Source: an uncultured Bacilli bacterium (GTDB lineage: Bacteria; Bacillota_I; Bacilli_A; RF39; UBA660). Taken from it: DNA of 64,000 nucleotides. Positions 1 through 9,194 of this stretch are shown here, in pieces. Under the pieces are notes generated by a model. That model did not search any database. It was not told where the DNA came from and saw only the letters and a list, made by a program, of their open reading frames with translations. A program made the translations under genes and the position numbers. The stretch spans positions 48,963 to 112,962 of the forward strand of contig CAKPHC010000006.1 in NCBI GenBank assembly GCA_934155645.1, in the 5' to 3' direction. Numbering within the stretch: the first letter of the stretch is position 1; each line of letters opens with the position of its first letter.

Positions 1-1931
1 TTTTTACTCATAGCTCGTCTTAAAATATCAGCTTCACCTAAAGTATAACCTGCCATTACATTAGCAATCTGCATTATTTGTTCTTGATAAATTATAATTC
101 CATAAGTAGGTGCTAAAATATCTTTTAGGCTTGGGTCAATATAATCTATTTCCTCTTCACCATGTTTTCTTCTTATATAAGAGTCAATATTAACAGCAGG
201 ACCTGGTCTAAATAATGCGATTGCTGCAAATATATCTTCAAAGCAAGTAGGACGTAAATTCTTTAAGAAGTTTCGCATACCAGCTGATTCAAATTGGAAT
301 ATTCCTGAGGTATCAGCAGTAGTAAATATCTTAATTGCTTCACTATCATCAAGAGGTATTTTAGAAAACTCTATTTTAATACCTTCGTTTTTCTCTATAT
401 CACTTAATATATTCATGATTGTAGTAAGGTTTTTAAGCCCTAGAAAGTCCATTTTTAATAGACCTAGTTCTTCTAAATATTCCATAGAATATCCACTTAG
501 ATATAATCCTTCACTATTTTTAATTAGTGGTATTACTTCGTCTAGTTCTACTCTACTCATTACAATACCAGCAGCATGCATAGATGTATGTCTAGGATAT
601 CCTTCTATAAAAGAAGCTATTTCAAACATTAATTTAAGCTTATCATCACTATCAATAATACTTCTAAATTCCGCATCTTTTTTATAGAAATCGTTTAATT
701 TCATTTTAGTAATCATTGGAATATGTTTACATAAAATATCTATATCACTTGATTTAATATTTAATACTCTTGCTGTATCTCTAATAACTAAACGAGATGC
801 CATGGTACCAAAAGTAACTATACCTGCTACGTTTTTTTCACCATATTTGTTTTTAACATAATTAATTACTTGGTCACGATATATATCAGGAAAATCAGTA
901 TCAATATCAGGCATTGTTACACGTTCTGGATTAAGGAAACGTTCAAATAATAAATCATATTTAATTGGGTCTATATCGGTAATTCCTAAAGAATAAGCTA
1001 CTAATGAGCCACCAGCACTACCACGACCTGGACCTACTAGTATTCCTTCTTGTTTAGCATATCTAATAAAGTCATATACAACTAAGAAATAGTTAGAAAA
1101 TCCCATCTTTTTAATTATATCAAGTTCATATATTAATCTATTTTTATATTCTGAAGGAACATTATTATCAAGTCTTCTATTAAGACCTTTTATACTTAGT
1201 TTTTCTAGAAATTCATCACTATTATTATTTTCAGTTTTATATATAGGAAGTAAATTTTCCTTACTAGGAAACTCTAAATTACATTTATCACTTATCTTTA
1301 AAGTATTAGATAATGCAGTACTAGTACTAAGAGTAAGTACTTCATCATTAAGAAAGTAATTATAATTATCAATAAAATCTATATTATCACTTATAGTTTT
1401 ATTATCTCTTATCATGTATAAGTATTTTAAATATTTAGAATCGTTTTTATGTATGTATAAAGTTTTATTAATGAATACTATATTATTAGTTATTTTCATT
1501 GATTCGTTTTCTTCTTTGATATTACTACAACCAACATATAGGTCATCATATATATTTTTTATTTCGTTATAGATATTTAAATAATTATATGGAAGAATAG
1601 TAACTAAGGATTTGTTATATTTCTTTAAGTCATTAATATCTATTTTTCTTTCACTAGAAATAGTTGATAGTTTGATTAGGTCTTTGTATCCCTTATAGTC
1701 TTTAGCATATAATAGAATATGGTTATTATTATAATCTATATCTAATCCAATAATAGGTTTGATATTATTTTTTATACACTCTTTATAAAAGCACATTACA
1801 CCCATCATGTTATCATCGCATATAGCAATGCTTTTAACTTTTTTGTTAGTGCAGTATTCTATTAGTTTATCAATAGATATTAGACTAGATAATAATGAAT
1901 AGTTAGTTTTAATATATAATCTTGTAAACAT
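1..1931 (-). CDS. dnaE: DNA polymerase III alpha subunit, DnaE type (partial, 3' end outside window)
   Basis: Replicative C-family DNA polymerase. I translated about 643 N-terminal codons from the ATG at 1931 (ribosome site GGGAGGA just upstream); the rest runs off the left edge. The polymerase active-site motif PDIDTDFPD is at about residues 341-349, giving two of the three catalytic aspartates (342 and 344), and GPGRGSAGGS precedes it. The N-terminal PHP domain looks degenerate: the usual metal-binding HxH (as in LHVHS) is YIKT here and the TDH-type motif is CDDN, so PHP-associated exonuclease activity is probably lost. Full-length relatives have about 1,000-1,100 residues. Divergent from rpmB. 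The product is secure; the PHP inference rests on motif reading only. Confidence 0.95.
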   Translation of the reverse strand, partial: MFTRLYIKTNYSLLSSLISIDKLIEYCTNKKVKSIAICDDNMMGVMCFYKECIKNNIKPIIGLDIDYNNNHILLYAKDYKGYKDLIKLSTISSERKIDINDLKKYNKSLVTILPYNYLNIYNEIKNIYDDLYVGCSNIKEENESMKITNNIVFINKTLYIHKNDSKYLKYLYMIRDNKTISDNIDFIDNYNYFLNDEVLTLSTSTALSNTLKISDKCNLEFPSKENLLPIYKTENNNSDEFLEKLSIKGLNRRLDNNVPSEYKNRLIYELDIIKKMGFSNYFLVVYDFIRYAKQEGILVGPGRGSAGGSLVAYSLGITDIDPIKYDLLFERFLNPERVTMPDIDTDFPDIYRDQVINYVKNKYGEKNVAGIVTFGTMASRLVIRDTARVLNIKSSDIDILCKHIPMITKMKLNDFYKKDAEFRSIIDSDDKLKLMFEIASFIEGYPRHTSMHAAGIVMSRVELDEVIPLIKNSEGLYLSGYSMEYLEELGLLKMDFLGLKNLTTIMNILSDIEKNEGIKIEFSKIPLDDSEAIKIFTTADTSGIFQFESAGMRNFLKNLRPTCFEDIFAAIALFRPGPAVNIDSYIRRKHGEEEIDYIDPSLKDILAPTYGIIIYQEQIMQIANVMAGYTLGEADILRRAMSK

Positions 1932-1985
1932 AGTATCCTCCCACTAACATTATTCTAACACAAATTGCTTTTTTTAAAAATATAT

Positions 1986-2014
1986 TTGACTATTATTAAA
2001 TAATATGATAAAGT
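1986..2014 (+). promoter_or_regulatory. Candidate sigma-A promoter for rpmB
   Basis: TTGACT (1986-1991) and TAAAGT (2009-2014) are separated by 17 bp. The -10 match is poor, and TATGAT at 2004-2009 is an alternative with too short a spacer. It lies in the divergent dnaE/rpmB gap, so a promoter is expected here. Confidence 0.3.
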
Positions 2015-2051
2015 TAATAGGCAAGTATTATTAACTGAAGGAGGAAATATT

Positions 2052-2237
2052 ATGGCAATTAATGTATCAAATAGAAAACCAAACTGTAAAGCTAATGATA
2101 GATCTCATGCTTTAAATACTCACAATCGTAAGCAAAAGTTAAATCTTCAAGTTGTTAGATTAGCTGATGGAACTAGAGTTAGAGTTTCTGCTAAAGAAAA
2201 AAGAACTTTATACAAAGATTTTGATGTAGCAGCATAA
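2052..2237 (+). CDS. rpmB: 50S ribosomal protein L28
   Basis: 61-residue basic protein matching the short Firmicute L28: NDRSHALNTHNRKQKLNLQ near residues 15-33 corresponds to the conserved NNRSHAMN...NLQ core, followed by the VRVSAKE strand. No CxxC zinc pairs are seen. A strong GGAGG site lies 8 bases before the ATG. The gene is monocistronic: its own terminator follows at once and the next gene is convergent. Confidence 0.93.
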   Translation: MAINVSNRKPNCKANDRSHALNTHNRKQKLNLQVVRLADGTRVRVSAKEKRTLYKDFDVAA

Positions 2238-2240
2238 TAA

Positions 2241-2269
2241 AACAGATATTTCAAATATCTGTTTTTTTT
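2241..2269 (+). terminator. Rho-independent terminator of rpmB
   Basis: A 9-bp perfect stem (CAGATATTT / AAATATCTG, 2243-2261) is followed by eight T. It may also serve the convergent lipoprotein gene. Confidence 0.85.
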
Positions 2270-2271
2270 GT

Positions 2272-3192
2272 CTATTTAACGTAAGCTAAAATATCAATTG
2301 GAATAATTGTATTATCTTTTAAAAGAATAAATTCATAGTTTGTGTACTTTACTTCTTTAAAGTACTTTTTATATGTTTCATTTTCTACTAGTTTCTTTTC
2401 ACAAGCAATATCAATGTATTTCTTACACTCTTTTGTTTCTATTTCTTTTAGTAAATATATTTTATCAGTTGTTACGATTCTGTCTACTTCATCTTTTTCG
2501 TTACTCCTAAAATCTATTATATGTCCATACTCTTCTTTTGAATATGCTATTTTTTCAGAAACGATTTCATATTTGGTTGGGTTGTAAGCATCAATATCAT
2601 AATTGAATTCTGTAGATTGCTTTATTATGATTGAATAAATATTACCATCTGTTTTTAATACAAAAAACTTAGAATAATAAATATTTTCAGAAGGAGAATC
2701 AGCATATTCACTACCATCGTTATTTTGATAACTATAAGTGATGACATCATTATTTTGAACTAGTATACTTGAATTTGTATTATAGTATTCATCAATCATC
2801 ACTTTATTTTCTATAGCATCATATCGGTACATTTTACCATCATTACCGACAATTGTATTATTTACTACCTTTTTCATAGTAGTATTTATATCAGCTTTCA
2901 TACATTGTTCATCATTACTAAAAAGTTGATCACTATAAATATTTATTCTATATACTACACCATCGCTAGTTATAAAATAGTCTCTAGCAAGCATCATTAA
3001 GTCATTGTCTTTTAATGCACTACACTTTACTGTTGTATACTTATCAATATATCTATACTCTTCATCATAGTTTTTTAGATAATTAACAAATGTATCATCT
3101 TTCTTTACTTCTTGGTTTTTCTGCTTAGTTTTGCTACATCCACATATCGCTAATAATATAATTAACAAAATAATTAGTTTGCTTTTTTTCAT
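2272..3192 (-). CDS. Putative lipoprotein of unknown function
   Basis: About 306 residues. The N-terminus is a lipoprotein signal: MKKSK, a hydrophobic stretch, then the lipobox ICGC, with the modified Cys near residue 18-19. The mature part is polar, rich in Asp, Asn, Tyr and Lys, with no domain I recognise. An upstream GTG (3201) is in frame, but the ribosome site AGGGG overlaps it and is correctly spaced for the ATG at 3192, which I prefer. It lies just downstream of divIVA (26 bp), so co-transcription with the sepF-divIVA group is possible. Expected location: outer face of the membrane. Confidence 0.75.
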   Translation of the reverse strand: MKKSKLIILLIILLAICGCSKTKQKNQEVKKDDTFVNYLKNYDEEYRYIDKYTTVKCSALKDNDLMMLARDYFITSDGVVYRINIYSDQLFSNDEQCMKADINTTMKKVVNNTIVGNDGKMYRYDAIENKVMIDEYYNTNSSILVQNNDVITYSYQNNDGSEYADSPSENIYYSKFFVLKTDGNIYSIIIKQSTEFNYDIDAYNPTKYEIVSEKIAYSKEEYGHIIDFRSNEKDEVDRIVTTDKIYLLKEIETKECKKYIDIACEKKLVENETYKKYFKEVKYTNYEFILLKDNTIIPIDILAYVK

Positions 3193-3217
3193 AATTGACA
3201 CCCCTACTAAAAAAGAC

Positions 3218-3658
3218 TTAATCGTTATCGTTTAAGTCTAGTATTTCTATTTCATCTACTACTGCTAGTTGTTGTTCAATAACTAGTTTTAATTTTTTCT
3301 TAAATATTCTAGCATTTCTTTCTAGAGTATCTGCTTTTAATTCGATTCTTTCTGCTCTAAGTAGAGCGTCATTAACAATACGGGATGCATTACGACGTGC
3401 TTCTTCTACAATTATTTTTCCTTCATCCATAGCTTGTTTCTTAATATTAGTACTAGCTTCTTCTGCTTTATACATAGAACCCTTAAGAGTTTCTTCCATT
3501 TTTTTATATTTAACAAGTTGTTCTTTTAAGTTATTAATTTCAACTTGTTGAGTTTTAACTCTTTTTATCATGGATTCAGTATTAGTAATAACATCATCTA
3601 TAAACTTATTTACTTCACTACAGCTATAGCCATTAGGTTCTATACTAAATTTGTCCAT
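3218..3658 (-). CDS. divIVA: DivIVA-like cell-division/polarity protein
   Basis: 146 residues. The N-terminus (MDKFSIEPNGYSCSEVNKFI) matches the membrane-binding DivIVA head: a short aromatic/basic segment, then G-Y-x-x-x-E-V. The rest (about 35-135) is predicted coiled coil with long heptad runs of Lys, Glu, Ala and Leu. DivIVA binds curved membrane at division sites and poles and recruits partners. It follows sepF by 26 bp, in keeping with the ylm/sepF-divIVA order of Gram-positives. It is slightly shorter than B. subtilis DivIVA (164 aa). Confidence 0.85.
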   Translation of the reverse strand: MDKFSIEPNGYSCSEVNKFIDDVITNTESMIKRVKTQQVEINNLKEQLVKYKKMEETLKGSMYKAEEASTNIKKQAMDEGKIIVEEARRNASRIVNDALLRAERIELKADTLERNARIFKKKLKLVIEQQLAVVDEIEILDLNDND

Positions 3659-3684
3659 GTCATCACCCCATTATTACTGATAAC

Positions 3685-4107
3685 TTACCAATCGAATTCT
3701 TCTTCCTCTTCTTCTTTTGCTTCTTGTTTTCTACCTTTTCCCTTTGCATTAGTAGGATTACTATCGTCAGAAATCTTACCTTCTACATTTATATTTTTTG
3801 GAGTACATAAGAATATTCCTCCACCTAGTTTTTGTAAATCACCTTCGATTGCATATAATGTTCCACTTAGGAAATCAACAATTCTTTTAGCTTGGTCAGG
3901 AGTAACTCTTTTTAAGTTAACTACTACTGCACTATTGTTTTTTAAATAGTCTGCAATTTGTTGACTTTCAGAATATGCACGTGGTTCTAAAAGCATCATT
4001 CTATTTTCAGCACCCATTGCTGGTTCACTATAATATTCTGTTGCTGTCTCCTCTTTTTCTTGTATTTCCCCACCTGAAAAGAAATTTTTAAATTTATCTA
4101 AAGCCAT
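3685..4107 (-). CDS. sepF: Cell division protein SepF
   Basis: 140 residues. The layout is that of SepF: an amphipathic N-terminal helix ([13 protein letters not shown]), an acidic linker, and a C-terminal core of about 75 residues with [30 protein letters not shown] and GGGIFLCTP. SepF forms rings that anchor and organise FtsZ. The start has a GGAGG site. The extreme C-terminus is a low-complexity [10 protein letters not shown] tail. The gene is followed by divIVA. Confidence 0.93.
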   Translation of the reverse strand: MALDKFKNFFSGGEIQEKEETATEYYSEPAMGAENRMMLLEPRAYSESQQIADYLKNNSAVVVNLKRVTPDQAKRIVDFLSGTLYAIEGDLQKLGGGIFLCTPKNINVEGKISDDSNPTNAKGKGRKQEAKEEEEEEFDW

Positions 4108-4180
4108 AATAATTCCTCCAATTATTTATACCTATCTTTTATACAGATATTGTATCATACTTTTTTTTATTTTTAAAGTC

Positions 4181-5968
4181 CTATTTTTCTCCATACCATA
4201 ATTTTGAAATATCACTATTACTACTTAATGGTTCTGGGTCCGGTTTATCTATTTTTACATTCACTGGAACTTTAAAAGCTGAACCAAATGCAATAGCATT
4301 ACCAGGTTGTAATGTTTTTAGATGAGCTATTATCTCATCACTCACATTAGGTACCATTTGTTTTATATATGCTAAATCCTTAGGATGTAATGTTCTTAGA
4401 ATTATAAAGTTAGAACATTGCGAAATACTTGTATCACTAAGTTCACTAGGTCTTTGAGTAATAAGTCCTAATAGAACACCATATTTTCTACCTTCTTTAG
4501 TAATTCTATCAAATATATTGTATCCCAATAATTCTTGGTCCCTATCTAATTGAACATATCTATGAGCCTCTTCTATAATGATATGAAATGGAATAGTTCC
4601 ACGTTCACGAGACTCAGTAGCAAAATCAAATAACATTTTTGATATTATCTTAGTTAAAGTTTTGGCCATCCTATCATTAACGTAATTTATATTAAAATTA
4701 ACTATTTGAGCTTTTTTACCATCTAAAGTAGTAAGTAGTCTTGCAATATAACTTTTTCTATCAATCATTTCATTATATTCAAAAAATGCGGCATATTCAC
4801 TGTTTATTAAAGTATGTAATCTTACGCTTAATACATTAGCATAATCAAAGACTTTATCACTCTTTAAGACACCTTCAGATATAAGCGAAAAATCAAGAGC
4901 TAGTTCCAAGTCTTTTAATGTATATGGAATATTTCCTTTAGGTGATGGTATTTCTAACCCTTCTATTATAAAGGATGAAATAAAATCTACTACAAGTTCC
5001 ATTTCTTGCATTTTACCAGTTTTATCTATAAATAAACATTGTCTTAGTGTTCTAACATATCCAGGTTGTACTATTTTACTCTCAAGATTTAAATCTTTAG
5101 TTTGATAAGTAGTTAAGATTGCTATTAATTGGTCTCTTAATTTACTAGAATCTTTACCACTTCTTAATATATCTAAAAGTGCTCTGGCTACTATATCATT
5201 ACGATATCTAGTTACTTCTTCATCTTCTTCGTTGGGGTCACCTGAATTTCTTAAAATTGGTACTAGTTTTAAAGCTTTTTCAATAATTGATAATTGAGCC
5301 GGTTCACTAGCATCAAGTAATAAGGCTATATCATCTATTCCTAGTAACCAAAGAGGTATTCTTAATATTTCCCCATCTGGATATAATGAATTAGTAGTAT
5401 ATGTTTTGTAATTTAATACTGGTGATATTTCACTAATCCTAGAAAAAGCATTAGTGTATTCACCATAAGCATCAAAGATAAATATATTAGCGTTAACAGG
5501 TAAATAGTTGTTACTAGTAAAAATATTTTGTAAAAGTCTTGCTACAGTACAACTTTTACCAGACCCAGTATTACCTAATATAGCAAAATGATTACTAAAG
5601 AAACTATTAACACCTACATTTATTCTATAGTTAGTATATATACTTGACTTTCCTAAGTAAATTTGGTCATTATTTTGAATTTGTTGTTCACCTAATATAA
5701 GTGCAAGTTCATCCATAGTAATAATTCTAACATTTGATTTAAATGATGGTTTTTTGGTAAATCCAGGTAAGAATTTATTATTTACTATTTCCCCTACTAT
5801 ACTTATTTTAGCGTTATCAATACCGATGTTTACTATCTCACCAACTATTTTCTGGTTGTCGTCTTCAAATACTACATGAACGTTAATTAAGTTAGTTTGA
5901 GTAGTAATATCTATTGCTAATTTAATTGTTACTATATTATTTTCTATATCTATAATATTACCTAGCAT
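4181..5968 (-). CDS. HerA-like P-loop ATPase/helicase
   Basis: About 595 residues. The N-terminal region (1-100) is beta-rich like a HAS-barrel. Then come a Walker A (LGNTGSGKSCTV, about 132-143), a Walker B with acidic pair (IIIEEAH, near 460), and the HerA/FtsK-type sequence EGRKYGVLLGLITQRPSEL. HerA relatives form hexameric DNA translocases, often paired with the NurA nuclease in end resection; no nurA is seen nearby. In-frame TTG (5977) and ATG (5974) codons lie too close to the AGGG ribosome site; the ATG at 5968 has correct spacing and gives the usual M-x-G-x-I start. Defence or recombination roles are both possible. Confidence 0.8.
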   Translation of the reverse strand: MLGNIIDIENNIVTIKLAIDITTQTNLINVHVVFEDDNQKIVGEIVNIGIDNAKISIVGEIVNNKFLPGFTKKPSFKSNVRIITMDELALILGEQQIQNNDQIYLGKSSIYTNYRINVGVNSFFSNHFAILGNTGSGKSCTVARLLQNIFTSNNYLPVNANIFIFDAYGEYTNAFSRISEISPVLNYKTYTTNSLYPDGEILRIPLWLLGIDDIALLLDASEPAQLSIIEKALKLVPILRNSGDPNEEDEEVTRYRNDIVARALLDILRSGKDSSKLRDQLIAILTTYQTKDLNLESKIVQPGYVRTLRQCLFIDKTGKMQEMELVVDFISSFIIEGLEIPSPKGNIPYTLKDLELALDFSLISEGVLKSDKVFDYANVLSVRLHTLINSEYAAFFEYNEMIDRKSYIARLLTTLDGKKAQIVNFNINYVNDRMAKTLTKIISKMLFDFATESRERGTIPFHIIIEEAHRYVQLDRDQELLGYNIFDRITKEGRKYGVLLGLITQRPSELSDTSISQCSNFIILRTLHPKDLAYIKQMVPNVSDEIIAHLKTLQPGNAIAFGSAFKVPVNVKIDKPDPEPLSSNSDISKLWYGEK

Positions 5969-6028
5969 CTTCATCAACCCTATTCTTTATTCTAGCAAAA
6001 TTATAACACAATAAAATTTAATTGAAAA

Positions 6029-6050
6029 CAAAAAAAGAGATTTAATCTCT
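6029..6050 (-). terminator. Terminator of the first SipW-type surface gene
   Basis: Hairpin AGAGAT/ATCTCT with a three-base loop (6036-6050), followed on the minus strand by seven T. It overlaps the stop codon at 6049. Confidence 0.75.
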
Positions 6051-7485
6051 AATTTGTTTCTATTACATATGGGTCTGTTACTGTACCAGTTCCACTTTTA
6101 ACTGTTACTGTTGATTTTAAATTGATTACAGGTCTAACACCAGTGTAGGTGTTGCCAATGTATTCCAACGACAAACCAAGTGAATTGCCGACGATATAAC
6201 CATGGAGGACTGAAACAACAGTGGCTGAACTTGAACCTGAACTTGAACTTGAACCTGGACCTGAACCTGAACTATGAAGCGTAGATTTGGCAGGTGACAT
6301 CGTCCAAAATGTTTCTCCCGTTATTATATAACAACCCGTACTAGCTGTTGCATAATTCACTTCACCAGCACTTATCAACCCAATCGGATATGTTAAGGCT
6401 TTATTACCTTTGGTTGATGTTAATAATGTATACAAATCGTTATTTTGTGGGCATTTAAACTGTGAAGTTTTAGAGCCGTACTCAGTGACAGCCGTTCCTA
6501 TTCCTGTACCTCTTTTTAAACTTCTATCTCCACAAAATCCTGAGTCTGCTATTAGTGATGAATAACTTATTAAATTATTTTGATACCATGTATCTAAAGT
6601 TGTCTTGATTGTACTTGAATTTGTATTTGCATGGGTTGCTGCATATGTTGTTGAACCAGCAGTTCCATACATATATCCTGCATATGCATTGTCTCCGTTC
6701 ACACTATTAAATGCACTATTACCGATTGAATCTTGCTTTATTAATCTGACACTTTCATCTTCATTTATTCTTACTACTCTCCATATAAATCCCGCAAAAG
6801 ACACATAGTTGTTATCTACCGTCCCACTAAAATAATAAGTCGTTTTACCTTCTTCTGTATTTTTATTTGTGTAATACAATCCTTTTCCTGTTCTATAATC
6901 AGTAGTATCTGCTTGGGCCGTGTTCTTCTTTAAAATTAAACTGTTTAAACGTTTTACTTCGATACTTGGTGTTTCGCTTGGTATTGTTTGACCTGTATCT
7001 TGTACTACTTCTATTGATAAATTAATACTTCCTATACTATCCTCTGGTAGTGATGTAATATTTGAATCTAGTTGTACTGTCACTGTAAATGTCTTTTCAG
7101 TAGCTTTTGCTAATTTATATCCTTTAGTTAACCCAGAAACATCATAAGTTACTTTTGGTGAACTGTTACTAGTTATTTTTATATCATTTATGATTGCATT
7201 TACTGTTCCACCATTTTTTATAACTATAGTGTATACCATTTTATCTCCTGGTAATTTTAACCCTGTTCTAAAATTAGCTGTTGTTCCTGTTACGCTTGGA
7301 GTTTCAATATTATATGCTTCTCCTGTTGCAGATGATGTTATACTTGAGAAAAATATATTCCAATTAGATGTTATGTTACCTTTAGAAGATATTCTTAACT
7401 TAGTTGCAAAGGCTGCATATCCAACCGCTAGTAATAATACTGCAATACATAATACCATACATATTATTGTTTTCTTTCTATTCAT
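6049..7485 (-). CDS. SipW-type signal surface protein with lectin-like variable C-terminus (paralog 1)
   Basis: 478 residues from the ATG at 7485 (GAGG site 8 bases upstream; the frame is open further but the extension lies in the promoter). The N-terminal signal AVGYAAFATKLRIS resembles TasA/CalY-type exported matrix proteins cut by SipW-like peptidases. An Ig-like beta region follows (about 30-185), then a linker (NTAQ) and a C-terminal module: FAGFIWRVVRINEDESVRL, YMYGTAGSTTYAATHANTN, GFCGDRSL, NDLYT, FWTMSP, and finally GVRPVINLKS. This ending resembles DUF6273/C-type-lectin-fold proteins. Between FWTMSP and RPVINLK is a long divergent stretch with Gly-Ser repeats (plus strand about 6135-6295), richer in GC than its surroundings. 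Export and surface location are inferred. Confidence 0.7.
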   Translation of the reverse strand: MNRKKTIICMVLCIAVLLLAVGYAAFATKLRISSKGNITSNWNIFFSSITSSATGEAYNIETPSVTGTTANFRTGLKLPGDKMVYTIVIKNGGTVNAIINDIKITSNSSPKVTYDVSGLTKGYKLAKATEKTFTVTVQLDSNITSLPEDSIGSINLSIEVVQDTGQTIPSETPSIEVKRLNSLILKKNTAQADTTDYRTGKGLYYTNKNTEEGKTTYYFSGTVDNNYVSFAGFIWRVVRINEDESVRLIKQDSIGNSAFNSVNGDNAYAGYMYGTAGSTTYAATHANTNSSTIKTTLDTWYQNNLISYSSLIADSGFCGDRSLKRGTGIGTAVTEYGSKTSQFKCPQNNDLYTLLTSTKGNKALTYPIGLISAGEVNYATASTGCYIITGETFWTMSPAKSTLHSSGSGPGSSSSSGSSSATVVSVLHGYIVGNSLGLSLEYIGNTYTGVRPVINLKSTVTVKSGTGTVTDPYVIETN

Positions 7486-7561
7486 ATCACATACCTCGAT
7501 TATTATTAATATATATTTATTATATAATACCTTGATGGTATTTTCAATTAAAAAGAAGAAC
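6913..7561. repeat. Tandem direct repeat, copy A (649 bp)
   Basis: Nearly identical to 8622-9270 at a constant offset of 1,709 bp; by eye the differences are a base in TGTTCTT/TGTTTTT and GATGGTA/GGTGGTA. It covers the promoter, 5' leader and about the first 190 codons of the two tandem surface genes. The genes' 3' halves diverge. Confidence 0.9.
7519..7547 (-). promoter_or_regulatory. Promoter with inverted-repeat operator, surface paralog 1
   Basis: On the minus strand TTGAAA (7542-7547) and TATAAT (7519-7524) are spaced by exactly 17 bp. The spacer is filled by an inverted repeat AATACC-N5-GGTATT (7526-7542), a likely regulator site. The gene starts 34 bp downstream of the -10 box. Confidence 0.65.
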
Positions 7562-7629
7562 ATAATTTGTTTTGTTAGACACATTATTAACTTGACGTTA
7601 AACTTTTTAGTATATGACAAATTATTAGA

Positions 7630-7669
7630 TAAAAAAAAATTACAACAATTTTTAAATCTATTGTAATTT
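7630..7669 (-). terminator. Terminator of the second SipW-type surface gene
   Basis: Stem AAATTACAA/TTGTAATTT (7637-7645 and 7661-7669) followed on the minus strand by a run of T. It separates the two tandem surface genes into independent units. Confidence 0.7.
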
Positions 7670-7727
7670 AATATTTAATATCACTTTATGCTTAGAAACA
7701 GATACTATGCTTGCTTTAAAAGAAATA

Positions 7728-9194
7728 TCAGTCTGTAAGTATTATGTATGGGTCGCTTGAAGTGCCGGTTCCACCTTTAACTGTTACTGTCGCTTTTAAA
7801 TTAATTACAGGACGAGTTGCTCCCGAAAGATTAGTTTCGAATGGGTTAAAGTATACAGGGGCACCATTAGCAGTGCGATACATTCTCCATATAGTGCTGC
7901 CACTAGATTGGCTTGAAGTATTCGGTGTCATTGTCAGAAAATAATAGTTACTTGTCAGTTCAGAGTTATCTGTCAAATAATAATCTTCACTAATTTTACC
8001 TAATACTGCCCCAGCATAAACTACTTCATCTGCTGTTATTAATCCTATTGGATATGTTAAGGCTTTATTTCCCTTTGTCGCTGTTTCTGTTGTATATAAA
8101 TCATTACTTTGCGGACATGCATATTGGGGCTTATTACTGTTAGTGCTGAGTCTTTTCCAAGCCCCATAGTGAGTAAGAGCTGTTCCTATCCCCGTACCAT
8201 CTGCTAGACTTCTATCGCCACAGAAACCTGTATCTGCTAAATATGATGAATATTGGCTCAGATTACTACTATACCAAGTGTCAACGGCAGTTTTAATTGT
8301 ACTTGAATTTGTATTAGCATGTGTTGCTGCATATGTTGTTGAACCTGCTGTTCCATACATATATCCTACATAAGATGCATCGGTATGATTAGTATTAAAT
8401 GCACTATTACCTATTGAATCTTGTTTTATTAACCTAATGCTTTCATCCTCATTTATTCTTACTACTCTCCATATAAAGCCTGCGAAAGATACATAGTTGT
8501 TATTTACTACTCCTCTAAAATAATATGTTGTTTTGCCTTCTTCTGTATTTTTATTTGTGTAATATAATCCTTTACCATTTGTATCGCTACTTACTTTAGA
8601 AAAGTCTATACTAGCATCACTTTGGGCCGTGTTTTTCTTTAAAATTAAACTGTTTAAACGTTTTACTTCGATACTTGGTGTTTCGCTTGGTATTGTTTGA
8701 CCTGTATCTTGTACTACTTCTATTGATAAATTAATACTTCCTATACTATCCTCTGGTAGTGATGTAATATTTGAATCTAGTTGTACTGTCACTGTAAATG
8801 TCTTTTCAGTAGCTTTTGCTAATTTATATCCTTTAGTTAACCCAGAAACATCATAAGTTACTTTTGGTGAACTGTTACTAGTTATTTTTATATCATTTAT
8901 GATTGCATTTACTGTTCCACCATTTTTTATAACTATAGTGTATACCATTTTATCTCCTGGTAATTTTAACCCTGTTCTAAAATTAGCTGTTGTTCCTGTT
9001 ACGCTTGGAGTTTCAATATTATATGCTTCTCCTGTTGCAGATGATGTTATACTTGAGAAAAATATATTCCAATTAGATGTTATGTTACCTTTAGAAGATA
9101 TTCTTAACTTAGTTGCAAAGGCTGCATATCCAACCGCTAGTAATAATACTGCAATACATAATACCATACATATTATTGTTTTCTTTCTATTCAT
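7728..9194 (-). CDS. SipW-type signal surface protein with lectin-like variable C-terminus (paralog 2)
   Basis: 488 residues. The first about 190 residues are identical to paralog 1, including the AVGYAAFATKLRIS export signal and the Ig-like region, because of the 649-bp repeat. The C-terminal module keeps WRVVRINEDESIRLIKQDS, YMYGTAGSTTYAATHANTN, GFCGDRSL, NDLYT and the ending ATRPVINLKA. The segment between FLTMTP and RPVINLK (plus strand about 7815-7935) has no evident relation to paralog 1, and I count about 44% GC there. It has its own promoter (9228-9256) and terminator (7630-7669). Probably secreted or surface-bound; the ligand is unknown. Confidence 0.7.
   Translation of the reverse strand: MNRKKTIICMVLCIAVLLLAVGYAAFATKLRISSKGNITSNWNIFFSSITSSATGEAYNIETPSVTGTTANFRTGLKLPGDKMVYTIVIKNGGTVNAIINDIKITSNSSPKVTYDVSGLTKGYKLAKATEKTFTVTVQLDSNITSLPEDSIGSINLSIEVVQDTGQTIPSETPSIEVKRLNSLILKKNTAQSDASIDFSKVSSDTNGKGLYYTNKNTEEGKTTYYFRGVVNNNYVSFAGFIWRVVRINEDESIRLIKQDSIGNSAFNTNHTDASYVGYMYGTAGSTTYAATHANTNSSTIKTAVDTWYSSNLSQYSSYLADTGFCGDRSLADGTGIGTALTHYGAWKRLSTNSNKPQYACPQSNDLYTTETATKGNKALTYPIGLITADEVVYAGAVLGKISEDYYLTDNSELTSNYYFLTMTPNTSSQSSGSTIWRMYRTANGAPVYFNPFETNLSGATRPVINLKATVTVKGGTGTSSDPYIILTD

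Noticed and set aside
7486..7620. 45-codon N-terminal extension of surface paralog 1
   Set aside because: Paralog 2 starts at the equivalent of 7485, and the extension contains the promoter and operator.
7190..7666. 158-codon open frame on the plus strand, repeated at 8899-9354
   Set aside because: Antisense to the conserved N-terminal region of the tandem surface genes; it is duplicated only because the 649-bp repeat is, and it has no ribosome site.
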